Part shown: in pieces, positions 20,147 through 32,200 of the stretch
Layout of the letters: the number at the start of each line of letters is the position of its first letter
How positions within the stretch are numbered: position 1 is the stretch's first letter
Notes under the pieces: generated by a model
What the model was told of the DNA's origin: nothing
The model's database searches: none
What the model saw: the letters and a program-made list of their open reading frames with translations, nothing else
Translations under genes and position numbers: made by a program
DNA from: Galdieria partita
Taxonomy: Eukaryota > Rhodophyta > Bangiophyceae > Galdieriales > Galdieriaceae
Assembly: GCA_025991245.1 (NCBI GenBank)
Contig: BQMJ01000007.1
Span: 248,001-312,000, forward strand
Direction of reading: 5' to 3'
DNA length: 64,000 bases

Positions 20147-22753
20147 ATGGAGTCACATTCAACCAAGCAACGGCCGACGAAGCTTCACATAAGGAAGTTA
20201 TTCACCAAATATGACGCTTTGCAACCGACTTATATTAGTAAAGGAATTTCGGTTTCTTCTGTAGACGTCATTGAAGATAGCGATGATTGGTTGTACCCTA
20301 CTTTGGTAACGACCGTGACTACTCAAGCCTTTCTAGTTCGTTGGAAAGGCAACCAATTACTTGTTCCTGTCGCGTCCTTTGCTGAACAGAGTGATGTCAT
20401 TTCTTGTGTTTGTGTTTCTCATTCCGGTACAAAGGTTGCAATTGCATATAGAAGCAGTCTCGTTGCCTTATATTCTGTCCCCAACGAATTTCGCAAGTCT
20501 GTCTTAGAGTCTACAACTGCTTTGTTGGATCAGCTTCCTGTTATTCGACCTGTTCGTTCTTGGAAACCTATTGCCGGAAGTATCATCTTGCAGCTTGCGT
20601 TCGATTTCAGTGATACTTTCCTCGTCACGGCCACCACAGATGGAAAGGTCAAGATATGGGATGTTGACGAAGGACATGTTACACATAGTTTTAAAACAGG
20701 AGCAGCGATAACAAAGGCATCTTTTCATCCTCAAGTTGGACAGTTAGAGCTTTATACCTCGTTAGATGATGGTCGCGTATTGGTTTATGACTTGCCCACT
20801 CGAAACTTTTCTAAAACATTTCAGTGCAATCACGGTGCTACTCTATCGTTTGATTTTCTTTCGAATGGGAACTTTATAGTGTTTAGTGGTTATGACAATA
20901 CGATTCATCTATTTCGGACAGCCGATATGAAAGCTATGAAACACATTTCTATCGATGATAACATTACCACAATAACTGCACTGCCCATCATGAATGATCA
21001 AAATACTTTCCAGATATTTGCGACGAGTAGCATATCAGGACGTGTGACCTTTTGGAAGTTTTTCATGCAAGAACAACCCGAAATTTTCAAAGCAAAGGAA
21101 CTTGTATTGAGTGAGTTGTATGGTGCAGTAGAATCCATTTATATGATATTATCATCTCAAGTTTATCTTTTTGTCGGAATGGAAAATGATACAATACATG
21201 TTGTGGATACTGAGAAAATGGAAAGGTCGACCACGATTGTTGGGAATTTGGATGAAGTATATGACATCTGTTTTCTATCAGAAAGCAAACGAATTGCTGT
21301 AGCAAGCAATAGTGAAGATGTTTATATATTTGATGGCAATCTTGATAAGAGATCAGTTGCCCTTACAGGGCATGCAGAGAATGTTCTTTGCATGGATTAT
21401 GATCCGTTAACCCAAGTACTAGTTACTGCTTCAAGAGATAAAACTTGTAGATTGTACAAGTTGAATGATTTGGAGAATCTCTTTCAGTTAGACAATGTAG
21501 AATCGTTGAAATGTTTTGCTGTAGCTTCAGGTCATGATGGACCAGTTGGTGCTGTTAGTATAGCACGCAATAATCATACAGAGAGTTTTTTTGTGAGTGG
21601 TGCAGCGGATCATACATTAAAGCTGTGGAAATTCAGTGCACGTTGGAATGGTGAGATAATCCAACTGAGTGCTAGTTGGACTGTTTCAGCACATCAAAAG
21701 GATATCAATTGTGTGGCATTGTCTCCGGATTTTGATTTGATTGTATCGGCATCTCAAGATAAAACAGCCAAAATGTGGTCTAGTAAAGGAGGCAGACTAA
21801 TAGCTACATGTACAGGACACAAACGAGGAGTATGGCATGTTAGTTTTTCCCCTGTGGATCGTATTTTTGCCACAAGTTCTGGAGACTGTACGATTCGAAT
21901 ATGGAGTGCCAGAGATGGTGCTTGCTTACAACTTCTGGAAGGTTCTTCAAGTTCTTTATTACGAGTCTTGTTCCTTCAAGCTGGTTCACAGTTAGCTTCT
22001 GGAGGTTCCGATGGTTTACTGAAAGTAGGAAGTTATTGATAGTGCTATTTTGTTTTCTGATAGTTTGTTTAGATTTGGAATGTGAAAAGTGGTGAGTGCG
22101 TGTGTACTTTGGAGGCTCATGATGATAGACTATGGTGTTTGACTTGTTTAATGGACGGTGAAGTTATTGCTAGTGGAGGTGCTGATGGTAGGGTATTATT
22201 TTGGAAGGATATTACGTTGGAAAAGGAATTGGAGGAAATGGAATCTAAGAAGGATTGGATTTTGAAACAGCAAGATTTAGACAACGCCATGAGAAGGAAG
22301 GAATGGCAGACGGTGTTTTCAATGGCTTTGGAATTGGATCAGCCTTCCAAGCTTATGGAGGTAATCTTCTTTTCGTTCATGCTCGTTGGGTTGTACTTAT
22401 GCAATTTTGTATAGATGATTTGGAATATTTCTTCTGAAGCAGATGACCTTGAACGTGTTTTAAACACGTTTTTAAAACCTTTAAGTCCTTCGCAGATATA
22501 CCGTCTACTTTGTTATTGTCGAGATTGGAACACCAATGTACATCAGTTTTTGCTGTCTCAATATGTTTTACATGGTTTATTGGTCAACCATTCATTTCAT
22601 GACATATCTTCCATTCCCGGTGCAAAAGAAGTCTTACAAGCGATTTTAGCATATTCAGAAAGACATTATCAGAGATTGTCTAAATGGTCTGCAAAGTCCT
22701 TTATGCTGGATTGTATCATAGAATCCATGGGTGGCATCTCAAGAGTAGATTGA
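20147..22753 (+). CDS. UTP13: SSU processome WD40 protein UTP13 (TBL3), three exons
   Basis: A UTP-B subunit of the small-subunit processome that binds nascent pre-rRNA in the nucleolus. Exons are 20147-22024, 22073-22360 and 22415-22753 (834 aa; human TBL3 is about 808), with introns of 48 and 54 nt, phase 0. Two tandem beta-propellers can be followed: TDGKVKIWDVDEGHVTHSFK early, and in the second HQKDINCVALSPDFDLIVSA, SQDKTAKMW and GHKRGVWHVSFSPVDRIFAT. The C-terminal Utp13 helical domain is present (LDNAMRRKEWQTVFSMALEL ... WNTNVHQFLLSQYV ... YSERHYQRLSKW). Its neighbour TSR1, also in this window, acts in the same 40S assembly pathway. Confidence 0.93.
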
Positions 22754-22881
22754 TGAAATTGTAGATTATCTCCTGTTGTAAGTTGCCATTGGAGCCGATG
22801 CTCACGACATCTCATCATAAAATGGAAATTTCATGCAAGTCCATTTGCAATTGAATTTTGGAAATTGGCGGGCTTGTAAGG

Positions 22882-23177
22882 ATGAACTCTTCCAACTCTT
22901 CTTCTTCTCATCAAGTATGCTTCTTTCGTCAGTTACTGTTTACAGCTTATACCCACTATTAAGATAGGTTCTAATGGAGCGCATTCTAGTAATCAATCAA
23001 AAGATAAATCAAGTCCTTGCTCAAGTAGACAAAGACCTGGAAGTAAGTACATTTTGAATATATGTATGTCCAGAGTATTTATTTGTCTAGAAGTGGAATG
23101 AGTATGGTAACGATATTGTGCAAGTAAATCAGGTGCTTAAAAGATATATGCGCAAGTTAAATATAGCTCAAACCTAA
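22882..23177 (+). CDS. Tiny coiled protein, possibly DASH/Dam1 complex subunit Dad1, three exons
   Basis: Proposed exons 22882-22914, 22968-23042 and 23091-23177 give 64 aa; both introns (53 and 48 nt) have GT-AG ends and phase 0. The product is one amphipathic helix pair: RILVINQKINQVLAQVDKDL then KWNEYGNDIVQVNQVLKRYM. The pattern N-x-x-LE-x-x-x-x-G-x-x-x-x-x-V-x-x-L resembles Dad1, a subunit of the ring that couples kinetochores to microtubules. The match rests on about ten positions in a short protein, so it is a hint only; other small coiled-coil subunits are possible. An open stretch at 23217-23402 on the same strand could be extra exon or chance, as it overlaps the 3' end of the SPS gene on the other strand. 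Confidence 0.35.
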
Positions 23178-23370
23178 TGGACTGAAAATATCTTATAAAG
23201 TTTATTGTTCTATTCACAGTAGAAAATATCCATCACGGTTTTATTCGTGTGGACGATGAAATACTTGGAGGAAATACCAAACAAGAGAGATTGCCTTCGT
23301 CCGTAGCGATAACTCCACTAGAATACATTCAATTACTATTCACAAACTACATGCAAGCAGCATTGATTGC

Positions 23371-26194
23371 TTACCCAAAGCTTTCAAAAATACGAAAATG
23401 ACAGATACCTTCAAGAAACCCTTGTGCAAATGAACTTTTTGCAAAGTATAATTGAGGAGGAGGAGGACTCTCTTTTAAACAATGTTCTACACAACTATCG
23501 TGATTGGCTGGAGCCACCAACCGGATATTCCCTCGTATGAGATCTGCATCAGCACCAACTGAAACACTTGCCAATATATTTTCTAAAAGTACTCCTTGTA
23601 AAGTTGCAGCACGTCTTATTGCAACAGCTTTGCTAACCCCTGCAGGCACTATGTCGATATGTCTCTCTAATGATATCCACACCGAGGTACACAACTCGCT
23701 TCGTCTCAAACGCTGTTGCAGAACATGACAAAGATTCTGTTCATATTGCACATTAGATATCAAATCGTAGGATATCTTAAAATCACGTTGATTCTCAGAG
23801 CTTTGGAGTCTCATGAAGCTATTCCACTCATTATTGACAACGCTAACAATCTTTTGCCTATCCCAGTCTTTACGACAACTTAGAAACTGAAAGTATTCCA
23901 TGTCCTTTTCATATGTCAAATAATAACATGTGTGATAAGGTTCCATTGGGGCAGTCACGAAAGTAGACTGTTCCATTCTGTTTCCATCCAACTTGCAAGT
24001 CTGACTCGTTACATCTTCTCCTTGCCATTCAACTCGGAGTTTAGGTCCATTCCAAACAAAGGATATATTAGATACTCTTGATTGTTTCTCAGAGGGTATA
24101 TGACAATCTTCCACCTTCAAATAGTAAATTTCGGTACCCACCGAAGAAATGATAATCTAAAGTGTAGAAACCAGTCACTTTCCATCAAGTATAATGAAGA
24201 GACATACTTTTGGAAGAATGTAAACACCCCAAAGCAACAATACCTGAACGGAAGACTCTATACTACGACCTGTACAAATCCATAGCTCTACTTTATCGAT
24301 AAAGTTACTTGGAATGTTATCTAAAATAGATAGCAATTTCGACATGGAAGCATAGTCACCCAATAAGACATTGTCCAAGTCACAAATCAAAATCTTCTTG
24401 TCTAATTAAAATGCTTAAGATATATCCCCTAACACTATTTATATCAACCTACCTGAACAAGTCTTTGAACAAACCAAAGGTTGCACAGTCCTCTGATTGT
24501 ATAAAGAAAGCAAACAATTAAATAAATGGTTGGCATGACAATCCCATGAAAATCGATACAAATTCTTCAAACCATTTTGCACAAAATTTTCCCAAGTCTT
24601 CGGTTCATCCAATATAGTTTGAATAGCTCTTTCAATTTCTGAATTACTGCTTGGATCAACAGCTATGCCATGACCCAAAATTTGAATAATTTCAGCAGCA
24701 CCTCCACGACAAGTGGCAATAGCAGGAAGTCCTGACGCTGCAGACTCTAAAAGGGTCAAGCCGAAAGGTTCAAACCATGAAATATTTACAAAAACTCCTT
24801 TCCTTTTTCCAAATATTCAAAGCAACAAGAAGAACCAACTGTTGTACTTGCCTGGATGCGGCATAACGATAAATTTCAGGTATGTCATGTTGCTCATGTT
24901 GTTTAGGATACATTACATTTCCATAAAGGTCGTACAAGTCAATTAGTTTCTAAGGAAGTTAGATCTCTTAAAGATAAATTTCTCTTCCATTCGACTTACA
25001 AACACGTTCAAAAGAATCTCCTGCGAATGAATATCCATAATGTCCAGATCTGATCGGTTCCCTTGAATAATAACTGAGTCTTCCAATTTGCAAAGAACAA
25101 GATTGACCAACCTAATATTAGAACAAGATTTGCTTTGGCTTTTAAATATTCACTGCAGCCATATATTCTAATCAAGTTCTCCTAAAACAAAGTATAAAAC
25201 TAAATGCACAATGTATTCGTTTTGTAGTTACAATGTTTTTCTTCTTATCCGGGCGACATATCATCAGTATAACCTTCTTATCCGTATTCGTAAGAAAACG
25301 GGAGGCATGAAGATTAATATAAGGCGATTCGCAAGCTGTACAGTCAGTGAATGAAACATTCCGAAAAAAAAGTCGCTCACCAGAAGACATATCTCCCTCA
25401 GCAGGAGGATGAAATCTTGTCAAATCAATTCCTGGAGGAATAACAACGTATATACTTCTTCTCTTCTGATCGTATAAACTCCACTGTGAATCAATTTCAT
25501 CGGCAGTAGAAGTGACAATAAGAGATGCATAATCAAGACAACATTCTTCAGATTCTATTCTTCGTGTGATTTGATATTGGCTTTCTATGTCTTCCATTTT
25601 CATTCCCGAACCTTCAAAACAAGACGATTAAGTTATTCTCATATCTTGATCATTGCCTACTCTGTAACACTGATAGTTTCGTTCTTCCCAGTGAGTGGCC
25701 TACGTGAGTATGTATACATTGCAGTACACTACAAACTTTTATGGCAACATAACCAGCGTCTGCATAATGAGAATGGACGACGTCTGGAACTTTATTTTCT
25801 TGCGTTGCATATCGTACGATTGCATCCACCATCAGATCCAACTGGTCCCACATTAGCTCTTTGGGAATGTAGTCCTCGGAACCCATACAAGGAATTCTCA
25901 CTATGCAAGCCTTTTCAAGAGGGATATTTTTCAGCAATGGCTCTTCCTTTTGGCAATATTCCGGAGAAATCCTGTAGTCTTTTATGGATTTTGTCCAAAC
26001 TTGTACCCACTCAACGCTTGGAAGCTGAGCCAAAGCCTTTGCAAGTTCCAACACATACACTATTTGACCTCCTATCAAAGGCATATTAAGCTACTTATGA
26101 AACAATAAATTCCTTTACCTGTGTCAGGGTCTCTTCCAAGTTCTACGTTTTCTGCTCTTACTAAGCCATGAATAGTCAATAGTGCAATTTTCAT
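23371..26194 (-). CDS. Sucrose-phosphate synthase with C-terminal SPP-like domain, multi-exon
   Basis: Makes sucrose-6-phosphate from UDP-glucose and fructose-6-phosphate (GT4 family). Exon 1 is 26119-26194 and exon 2 starts at 26071; the 47-nt intron joins GRDPDTG to [13 protein letters not shown]. Further GT4 landmarks are [36 protein letters not shown] and [27 protein letters not shown]-like part follows: [16 protein letters not shown] (about 24340-24390), then [15 protein letters not shown] and [18 protein letters not shown]. The plant N-terminal regulatory region is missing: the protein starts [16 protein letters not shown], as in cyanobacterial SPS. An ATG at 26242 would add 16 residues. 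Whether the phosphatase part is active is uncertain. Several internal introns were seen but not all placed. Confidence 0.85.
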
Positions 26195-26502
26195 CTCAAA
26201 GCATCCTTCGATAATGGAAGACGGGTGAGATTGGTAACACATCAAAATTCCTTTAGCCAAACAACTTGAATAGCTTCACTATTCTAATGGATATATAATC
26301 AATATAAAAATTGCTTGTCATTATATTTGATAAATCTAAATAAAGTATCTTTAAAACAAGTTGCACGTACTATACTCCATGATAACTTGGACTTGTTCCT
26401 GGCCAATATGATATAATACATACATTTATATATTTATGTGTTACGTATATATGGAGAAATTTCAACATCCATAGTATATATCTTCCAAAATGCAATCAAC
26501 TC

Positions 26503-29098
26503 CTATTCTATAGAAGAAGCACTTTTCAAGATTTGAAAACAGTCTTCAAAGCATCCTCGTTTAGCATCATCCAAAGGAGTCGAACCCCACCGATCGACTA
26601 GATTTGTCTTGGCCCCATATCTAAGCAACAGGCCTACAACTTCGGTATGTCCTTCTGAAGCTGCTACGTGAAGAGGTGTACGTCGATCATAATCAGAATA
26701 ATTCACTGGAGCACCAGCTTCCAACAACAATGCAACTCTTTCCACATCTCCTCTGAAGACAGCATCCATCAGCTCCAAACAAATAACGGAAGAGGTACCA
26801 GTATGCTGATTCCTACAATGCTCTTTCTTCACGTTTGCAACGTTTTTAAATAACTCAACAACCTTATCGTGCTTATTAGAAACTGCATCGTCTAGTGGAC
26901 TACGTTGCCAACGATCTGTAACAAATGAATTAGCACCCCGTTTCAACAACAACTGAACCATATCAACATGACCCTCTGAAGCTGCAATATGTAATGGAGT
27001 ACGCTGATCGTAATCGGCAAAACTGATATCTTGCGGATATATTGTCAAATGTTGTTCTACTGCCAAAATATCGTTTTTCGCTACGGCATTCATCAGAGTC
27101 ATACATCGTTGCAACTCAAGTATTTCTTTGCTGGGATTGTGCAAACCTATTTGATTCGTATCTGTCTGATTAACAACAACAGACAAGTTACTTTCATCTT
27201 GGGGAGAGATTTCCGTTTGAAATCGTTCCAATTCCAATAAAATCTCTTCAAAAGCTGGTCTCTTTTCAGGTTCCATGTCCCAACCTCTCTTGATCAACTT
27301 TGCAATATTTCGAGGAACAAGTAACTGAGCATCAGGAATCGAATCCAAGTTCTCTGGAGAATCACAGAATTCTTCGCCTTGTACAACAAGTGGAGGTCGT
27401 TTCCCTTCTGATACCTGAAACATCATCTGAATAGGCTTTAAACCAATGAATGGCTGGCGACCGGTGAATATTTCCCATAGTAATATGCTAAAAGAATAAA
27501 CATCTGAATAAGTACGATAAGTGCCACCCAACATAACCTCTGGAGCCATTGTATATGGAGTTCCAATAGAGTTCTAACGAGAGTTTAGAATTCTAATAAA
27601 CATCTTGAAACAAAAATACCTTGCTTGATTTCTTTCTCGTTGACTGGGAACGATTATCTGACAAAATACTAAGACCAAAGTCACAGATAACGACATGATT
27701 CACGTGTTTATCAATAAGGACGTTGCTGGATTTCAGGTCACGATGAAGTACAATAGGAATTGAAGAATGTAAGTAATGCATACCACGAGCAACACCCAAT
27801 GCAACATGAGTAGCCTATTTGAAATCAATAAGATGTGAGAAATTATTCTAAAACAACCCACTTGTGATAACGAAAAGGGTTTTGCATATAATCCATGTAG
27901 GTAATCATATACGCTACCTCCATTAAAAAGTTCAGAAACTATACAAAGTGGTTTCTCGGGATCTACACAAGCACCCATATACAACAATACATTCGGATGG
28001 CGTAGTTGGCTCAAAGTTTCAACTTCGGCAAGAAAGTTCTTCATTCTCATTTCATTTGCACTCGTGTCCGCCTCCTCATATTCCACAGAGCGGAAAACTT
28101 TGATAGCAACTGGCATATGCAACCACTGACCTGCCCAAACTTCTGCAAAGCTACCATTGCCAATCTTACAGACAAATGTTAGACTCTCATAATCTATGGC
28201 AAAAGGAGACGAGAAATTATCTCTCTTTGTTCTTCTGATGGAAGACTTTGTTCCTCTTGTCTTATCCTTAGAAGATAATTCCTTATTGGACCAGTTACCC
28301 GAAACACTTGTTGACATTCTCTCTAGTTCTACTGCTAGTAGGTCTCCTTCCTTTGTCTCTCTTAACGTTCCATTTATAGGACCAACCATCTGTTCCAAAT
28401 GCTTCAAAAACGAAATAAGAACCGGTGAGCTTTCGGATAGTTGCCGAAAGGTTTCAAAAGAAACTTCACAATCCTTCGAATTATATGAACCGGAATTCTG
28501 AGAACGACTTGTGTGCCATATATCCAAAGCTAAATCTATTTCGCTGTTTATCGAAAGTCCTCGAGTCACAAAATAGTTATGAACAAAGTGCTGAAGTTCC
28601 TCAAGGTCGGGGAGCTTCAGAACTCCATCGTCATCTTCGTCAAACATATGAAACAGATAACGAACTCTTTCACTTGAAGTCACATGGCAAAAAAGAGAAT
28701 AACCTGATATAAACCTTTGCAAAGAAATGCTTCCAACATTACTCACGTCCAACTAACCTAGCTCAGTCAAGTACAGGAAGCTTCTGAACGCTTCTTACCA
28801 GCTCAAAAAAACTTTCGGCATCACTTTTATCGTGTTCGGTGGAGTCCAACACTACTTGGAGAAACGTGTCCTTTGAAATTCTACCATTTTCAACTTGAAC
28901 GAACTCAAGTCTATCGCGAATGTTTCGGAGTTCCAAGAGGTCAACTTCAACTGGTTCCCCCAGTGAATCAGAGCAGTAACTTTGCACGCTTCCAGCTGGT
29001 TCGCCTTTGCTCTCGTTGGCAACTCCAACTTCATCTTTTTGATTGCCAAAGTTTCCAAAACTTAGTACCGATCTTGCTCGATTCATATCTGACACCAT
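26503..29098 (-). CDS. EF-hand / TKL (Raf-like) protein kinase / ankyrin-repeat fusion, four exons
   Basis: Exons are 28799-29098, 27862-28752, 27620-27814 and 26503-27573 (818 aa), with introns of 46, 47 and 46 nt, all phase 0. Domains in order: an N-terminal EF-hand-like region with a good loop (FDEDDDGVLKLPDLEEL, about residue 130); a kinase from about residue 280 with IGNGSFAEVWAG, MPVAIKVF, VLHRDLKSSNVLID, VICDFGLSIL and YTMAPEVMLGG; then at least four ankyrin repeats (YDQRTPLHIAASEGHVDMVQ, YDRRTPLHVAASEGHTEVVG). HRDLKSSN and the P-loop favour the tyrosine-kinase-like group. It suggests a Ca2+-modulated kinase docked through ankyrins; targets unknown. The frame also opens upstream from a TTG, but the first ATG is 29098. 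Confidence 0.88.
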
Positions 29099-30776
29099 TT
29101 CTTCGCTGACATGCTGAAGCAATTCTCCACTTTGGACAGTAAATCCTCAATTCGTTTTGAGTTACTGTTCATTTATACTTGAAACTCTCTACTCTTCCTT
29201 AAATGTTTACACAACAGCTAGTCTTGGAACTTTGCACGAACAAACATCACATGTTGATTTCTTGGAAGCTTTTCAACTTTCCTGCCAACACAGAGTCTGC
29301 ATATACTCCTTACAAATAAGTTTCTGGATAAAACTTTTTCAAGACTGACAGGGCCATTTCAAAGAGCTTTGTACTTCGAGTATGTCTCAATGTAGAATTC
29401 GAGCTACATAAAGTTGGAAATCGAAACACAGTCTAGTTTATTTAGCACTATTTATCATTTCAACCTGACTAGCTTTTCACTCGTAACAACTGAAACGTCC
29501 CTCCTCAGACAATACTTTACAAATAATCCTCCAGCAAATAGATGTAGAAGATTCTCATACCTCTCATTTCCAAAGCAAGTTTCGCTAGTCACAAAGCTGT
29601 TCTAGAGAAACAGGAGTTATCGAAAGTTCATAGTATTGAGTTTCTACTAAATCGAGCTGAAAATCCTTCCAATAAAAGAGTAATTCATACTTGATATATG
29701 TATCAGTCTGTTTCAGAATTGAAGATTGCTCTAAAACACGGAAAAATGGAAACATCTTACAGAAGCATAAATTTTTTTAGAATAAAAATGACAGAACTGT
29801 AAGTTTCGAAGGATGATTGTATTACTCCTTTCTCTGTGTAGATGCATTACAAGGCTCAAGCATCCTTGAACATTTCTACAATGGAAATATTCGGCGCTTG
29901 AAGTGTCTCTGACTTTTTGTTCATCAACTATTAGCCACAGATTTGAATATTTAAGGAATCAGTCAACATAACTTGTCATTTCGGATCGTTCATTCATACT
30001 CACCAGCCATGTAGAAATTCTCAAGTTGAAAGAGCGACAGAGAAGAATAAGAGGAGTGTATGCTCGAAAGCTCTATTCTGTCAAGAGAGCGTAGTTTGCA
30101 AAGTCCTAAGAGCGAAATATTACTTTTTTTGGGTTCCCTAAACACTTCTCCTTCGGGTTATCACTGTTCACAGACTTTTCCAGTTGTGGCATTCAACAAA
30201 GTAGGCTCTCTTTATAAGCTTCGAGGGTTTAAAGGAGTTTATACAGCTTCAGATTGAGGTTTCTCTTTTGCTTGAGTCACTAAGTTTGGAAACTTTCTAA
30301 AGACATAAGAGTCTTGTTGCACTAGAAAGATCTCTTTGTTGAAAAGCACTACCGTAATAGCAGGTTACTCTCGTTGAAATTTATTAGTGATCATAACTTT
30401 ATTGTCGAAAACTAACAGCACGCCAAGACTTGTCATTTCCTAAAGTATACGGTTTGTCATTCTCCAAGTCTAGAATCAAACAAGATAGTTTTTAGACAAT
30501 TGAATATACTACTCTATATTTGACTACTTTTAAACTATAAAAAAGTATAGTGTCTTTTTGGTGTGGAAGTCTTTGTCCTGGTTTCTTTGCTGTCCTTCCA
30601 TGTTGTCTCCGAGATGTCCAAGTCCGTCTTTTATATAGACAATTGGTCTTGTGGACAGTCTCTATGGCAAGGCTTCTTCGACGACTCGCTGTGGGCCTTG
30701 TCTTTCCATATTCTTCGAATATTCTCTTGATTCCAGTTTTCTTGACGCATGGTTTTAGTTGCTTCAGTAACGTGAC
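29099..30776. other. Intergenic region, 1.7 kb, kinase / coiled-coil gene
   Basis: Short scattered open frames only, with no family resemblance and no consistent splice pattern. A TATA-like TATAAAAAA at 30536-30544 lies about 235 bp before the next gene's ATG and may belong to its promoter. Otherwise I see nothing in it. Confidence 0.4.
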
Positions 30777-32156
30777 ATGGGTTTTTTCGAAGACTCATAC
30801 TTTCCAACAGAGAGTGGAGAACAAGATGGCTTCTCTTGCTTCCAAGAGAGACGAGGAGAAAGTGTTACAATGGAACAAAGGCCATCCCACTTTTACAATT
30901 CACCAGCTCCCGAAAAGAGCACGTCACAGTCTTTTTTGAATTTGAAGCAAGGTCGAGTTAACAACGATGCAGTACCTCAGAAACCGACAGCTGTAAGTGT
31001 AGAAAACTTATTGACCGGTGCAAGTTGTTCTGTTTCGAAAGCCGAGGCTAAGCGGCACGTCGAAGAAACAAAGGAGCCAGTCAAGGTAGAAGATACAAGT
31101 GAAGGTGGAAGTACACGTTCCAAAAAGTTTCGTAGATGTTCTTCGCATGACAACTTAGCCGCTCTACGCGAGGGGAGTTCAAGGGATTCGAAGAGAATTT
31201 GTCGGGTGCCATCCGCCGAAGTGCTCACTGATCGGGGCATTTTTCTATATCCTTCGCGTCACTGTCTCTCAAAGTCTCACAACTTTCACGTTTACAAGCC
31301 TACTCATAAAGGCAAAGTTACCGAGATGCAGACGACAAGCGGCTCAGCTTGGGAAAAGTCGAGTCATAAGCGCCATAGTAGTATTGGATTGCCTCCGGTT
31401 TCTGGTCAACATTTGAAGAATGATGAGCGCTTGGTAGATTCAGCCGGTAGGTATTTTAGCTCTCTTGGGAGTCATGTCGTTCGTAAGAATGAAGATATCA
31501 CAAAGAGTAGTGAAAGGAAAACTGAAGGATCGGAAGATGAAAGAAAAAGCGATAAAAACTCTCGCGGAGGAGGAGGAGGAGGAGGTATTGCGGAAGAATC
31601 TTTCTCAACTCTTAATCCTTATTATTCAACAGTAGCCTTTCAAAGTGCCACCATAGCGGCCAATGAATTGCAGTCGGAACTCAAGGCCACAGAGGAACTT
31701 TTAAATAGTGCGGCTAGGAGAAGACGTTATCAGGATGCTTGGTATTGTTCATCATTTTCTGCTAACGTTTCTCTTTTGAACGAAGTTTCAAACGGTTGGA
31801 CCCCGCAGAGTCAACAATCCTCCCAGTTACAGAATTATTCTGAATGTATTCCTCAACCAGTAGCTCAAATGGGTTCAGTGCCGGTTTATATTAATCAATC
31901 GTTACCCAGTGTTCCCCAAGTTACTACTTGTTTGCCTGGAAAGTGTATCGATCATTCCTCAGAACTACAGCTTCCTTCCTATTTTCAAGATGGAACCAAT
32001 GTCCCAGCTGCAGCGACTTTAACAAATCGAAACTTGCAGTTAGAGCGACAGATGATGGATTTGCAGTTGCAATTAAATGAGCTTCGAAACGAAAATGCAA
32101 AACTCAAGATGGAGAACCATCAGCTCAAACAACAAGTCTTTTCAAAAGTAACCTAG
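30777..32156 (+). CDS. Hypothetical low-complexity protein with C-terminal coiled coil
   Basis: No family recognised. It is 459 aa and intronless. Most of the length is hydrophilic and Ser/Lys/Arg-rich, probably disordered, with a run of eight glycines near residue 270 (Arg before, Ile after) and a Gln/Pro-rich stretch. The last ~45 residues form a clear leucine-zipper-like helix (QLERQMMDLQLQLNELRNEN, then KLKMENHQLKQQ). A basic patch AARRRRYQDAWY lies well before the zipper, so this is not a standard bZIP spacing. Serine-rich RRCSSHDNL and KRHSSIGLP look like kinase sites. It could be a transcription or RNA regulator, but this is a guess. It converges on the HEAT-repeat gene with 44 bp between stops. 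Confidence 0.65.
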   Translation: MGFFEDSYFPTESGEQDGFSCFQERRGESVTMEQRPSHFYNSPAPEKSTSQSFLNLKQGRVNNDAVPQKPTAVSVENLLTGASCSVSKAEAKRHVEETKEPVKVEDTSEGGSTRSKKFRRCSSHDNLAALREGSSRDSKRICRVPSAEVLTDRGIFLYPSRHCLSKSHNFHVYKPTHKGKVTEMQTTSGSAWEKSSHKRHSSIGLPPVSGQHLKNDERLVDSAGRYFSSLGSHVVRKNEDITKSSERKTEGSEDERKSDKNSRGGGGGGGIAEESFSTLNPYYSTVAFQSATIAANELQSELKATEELLNSAARRRRYQDAWYCSSFSANVSLLNEVSNGWTPQSQQSSQLQNYSECIPQPVAQMGSVPVYINQSLPSVPQVTTCLPGKCIDHSSELQLPSYFQDGTNVPAAATLTNRNLQLERQMMDLQLQLNELRNENAKLKMENHQLKQQVFSKVT

Positions 32157-32200
32157 TTTGATTCTATTTACTATTTGAAAAATTGCTCAAACAAATATTA

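Noticed and set aside
23217-23402. Open plus-strand stretch after the Dad1-like gene
   Set aside because: It overlaps the 3' end of the SPS gene on the other strand, and no donor-acceptor pair joins it well to an upstream ATG.
30550-30939. 129-codon plus-strand frame before the coiled-coil gene
   Set aside because: It overlaps the start of 30777-32156 in another frame and has no motif; taken as chance.
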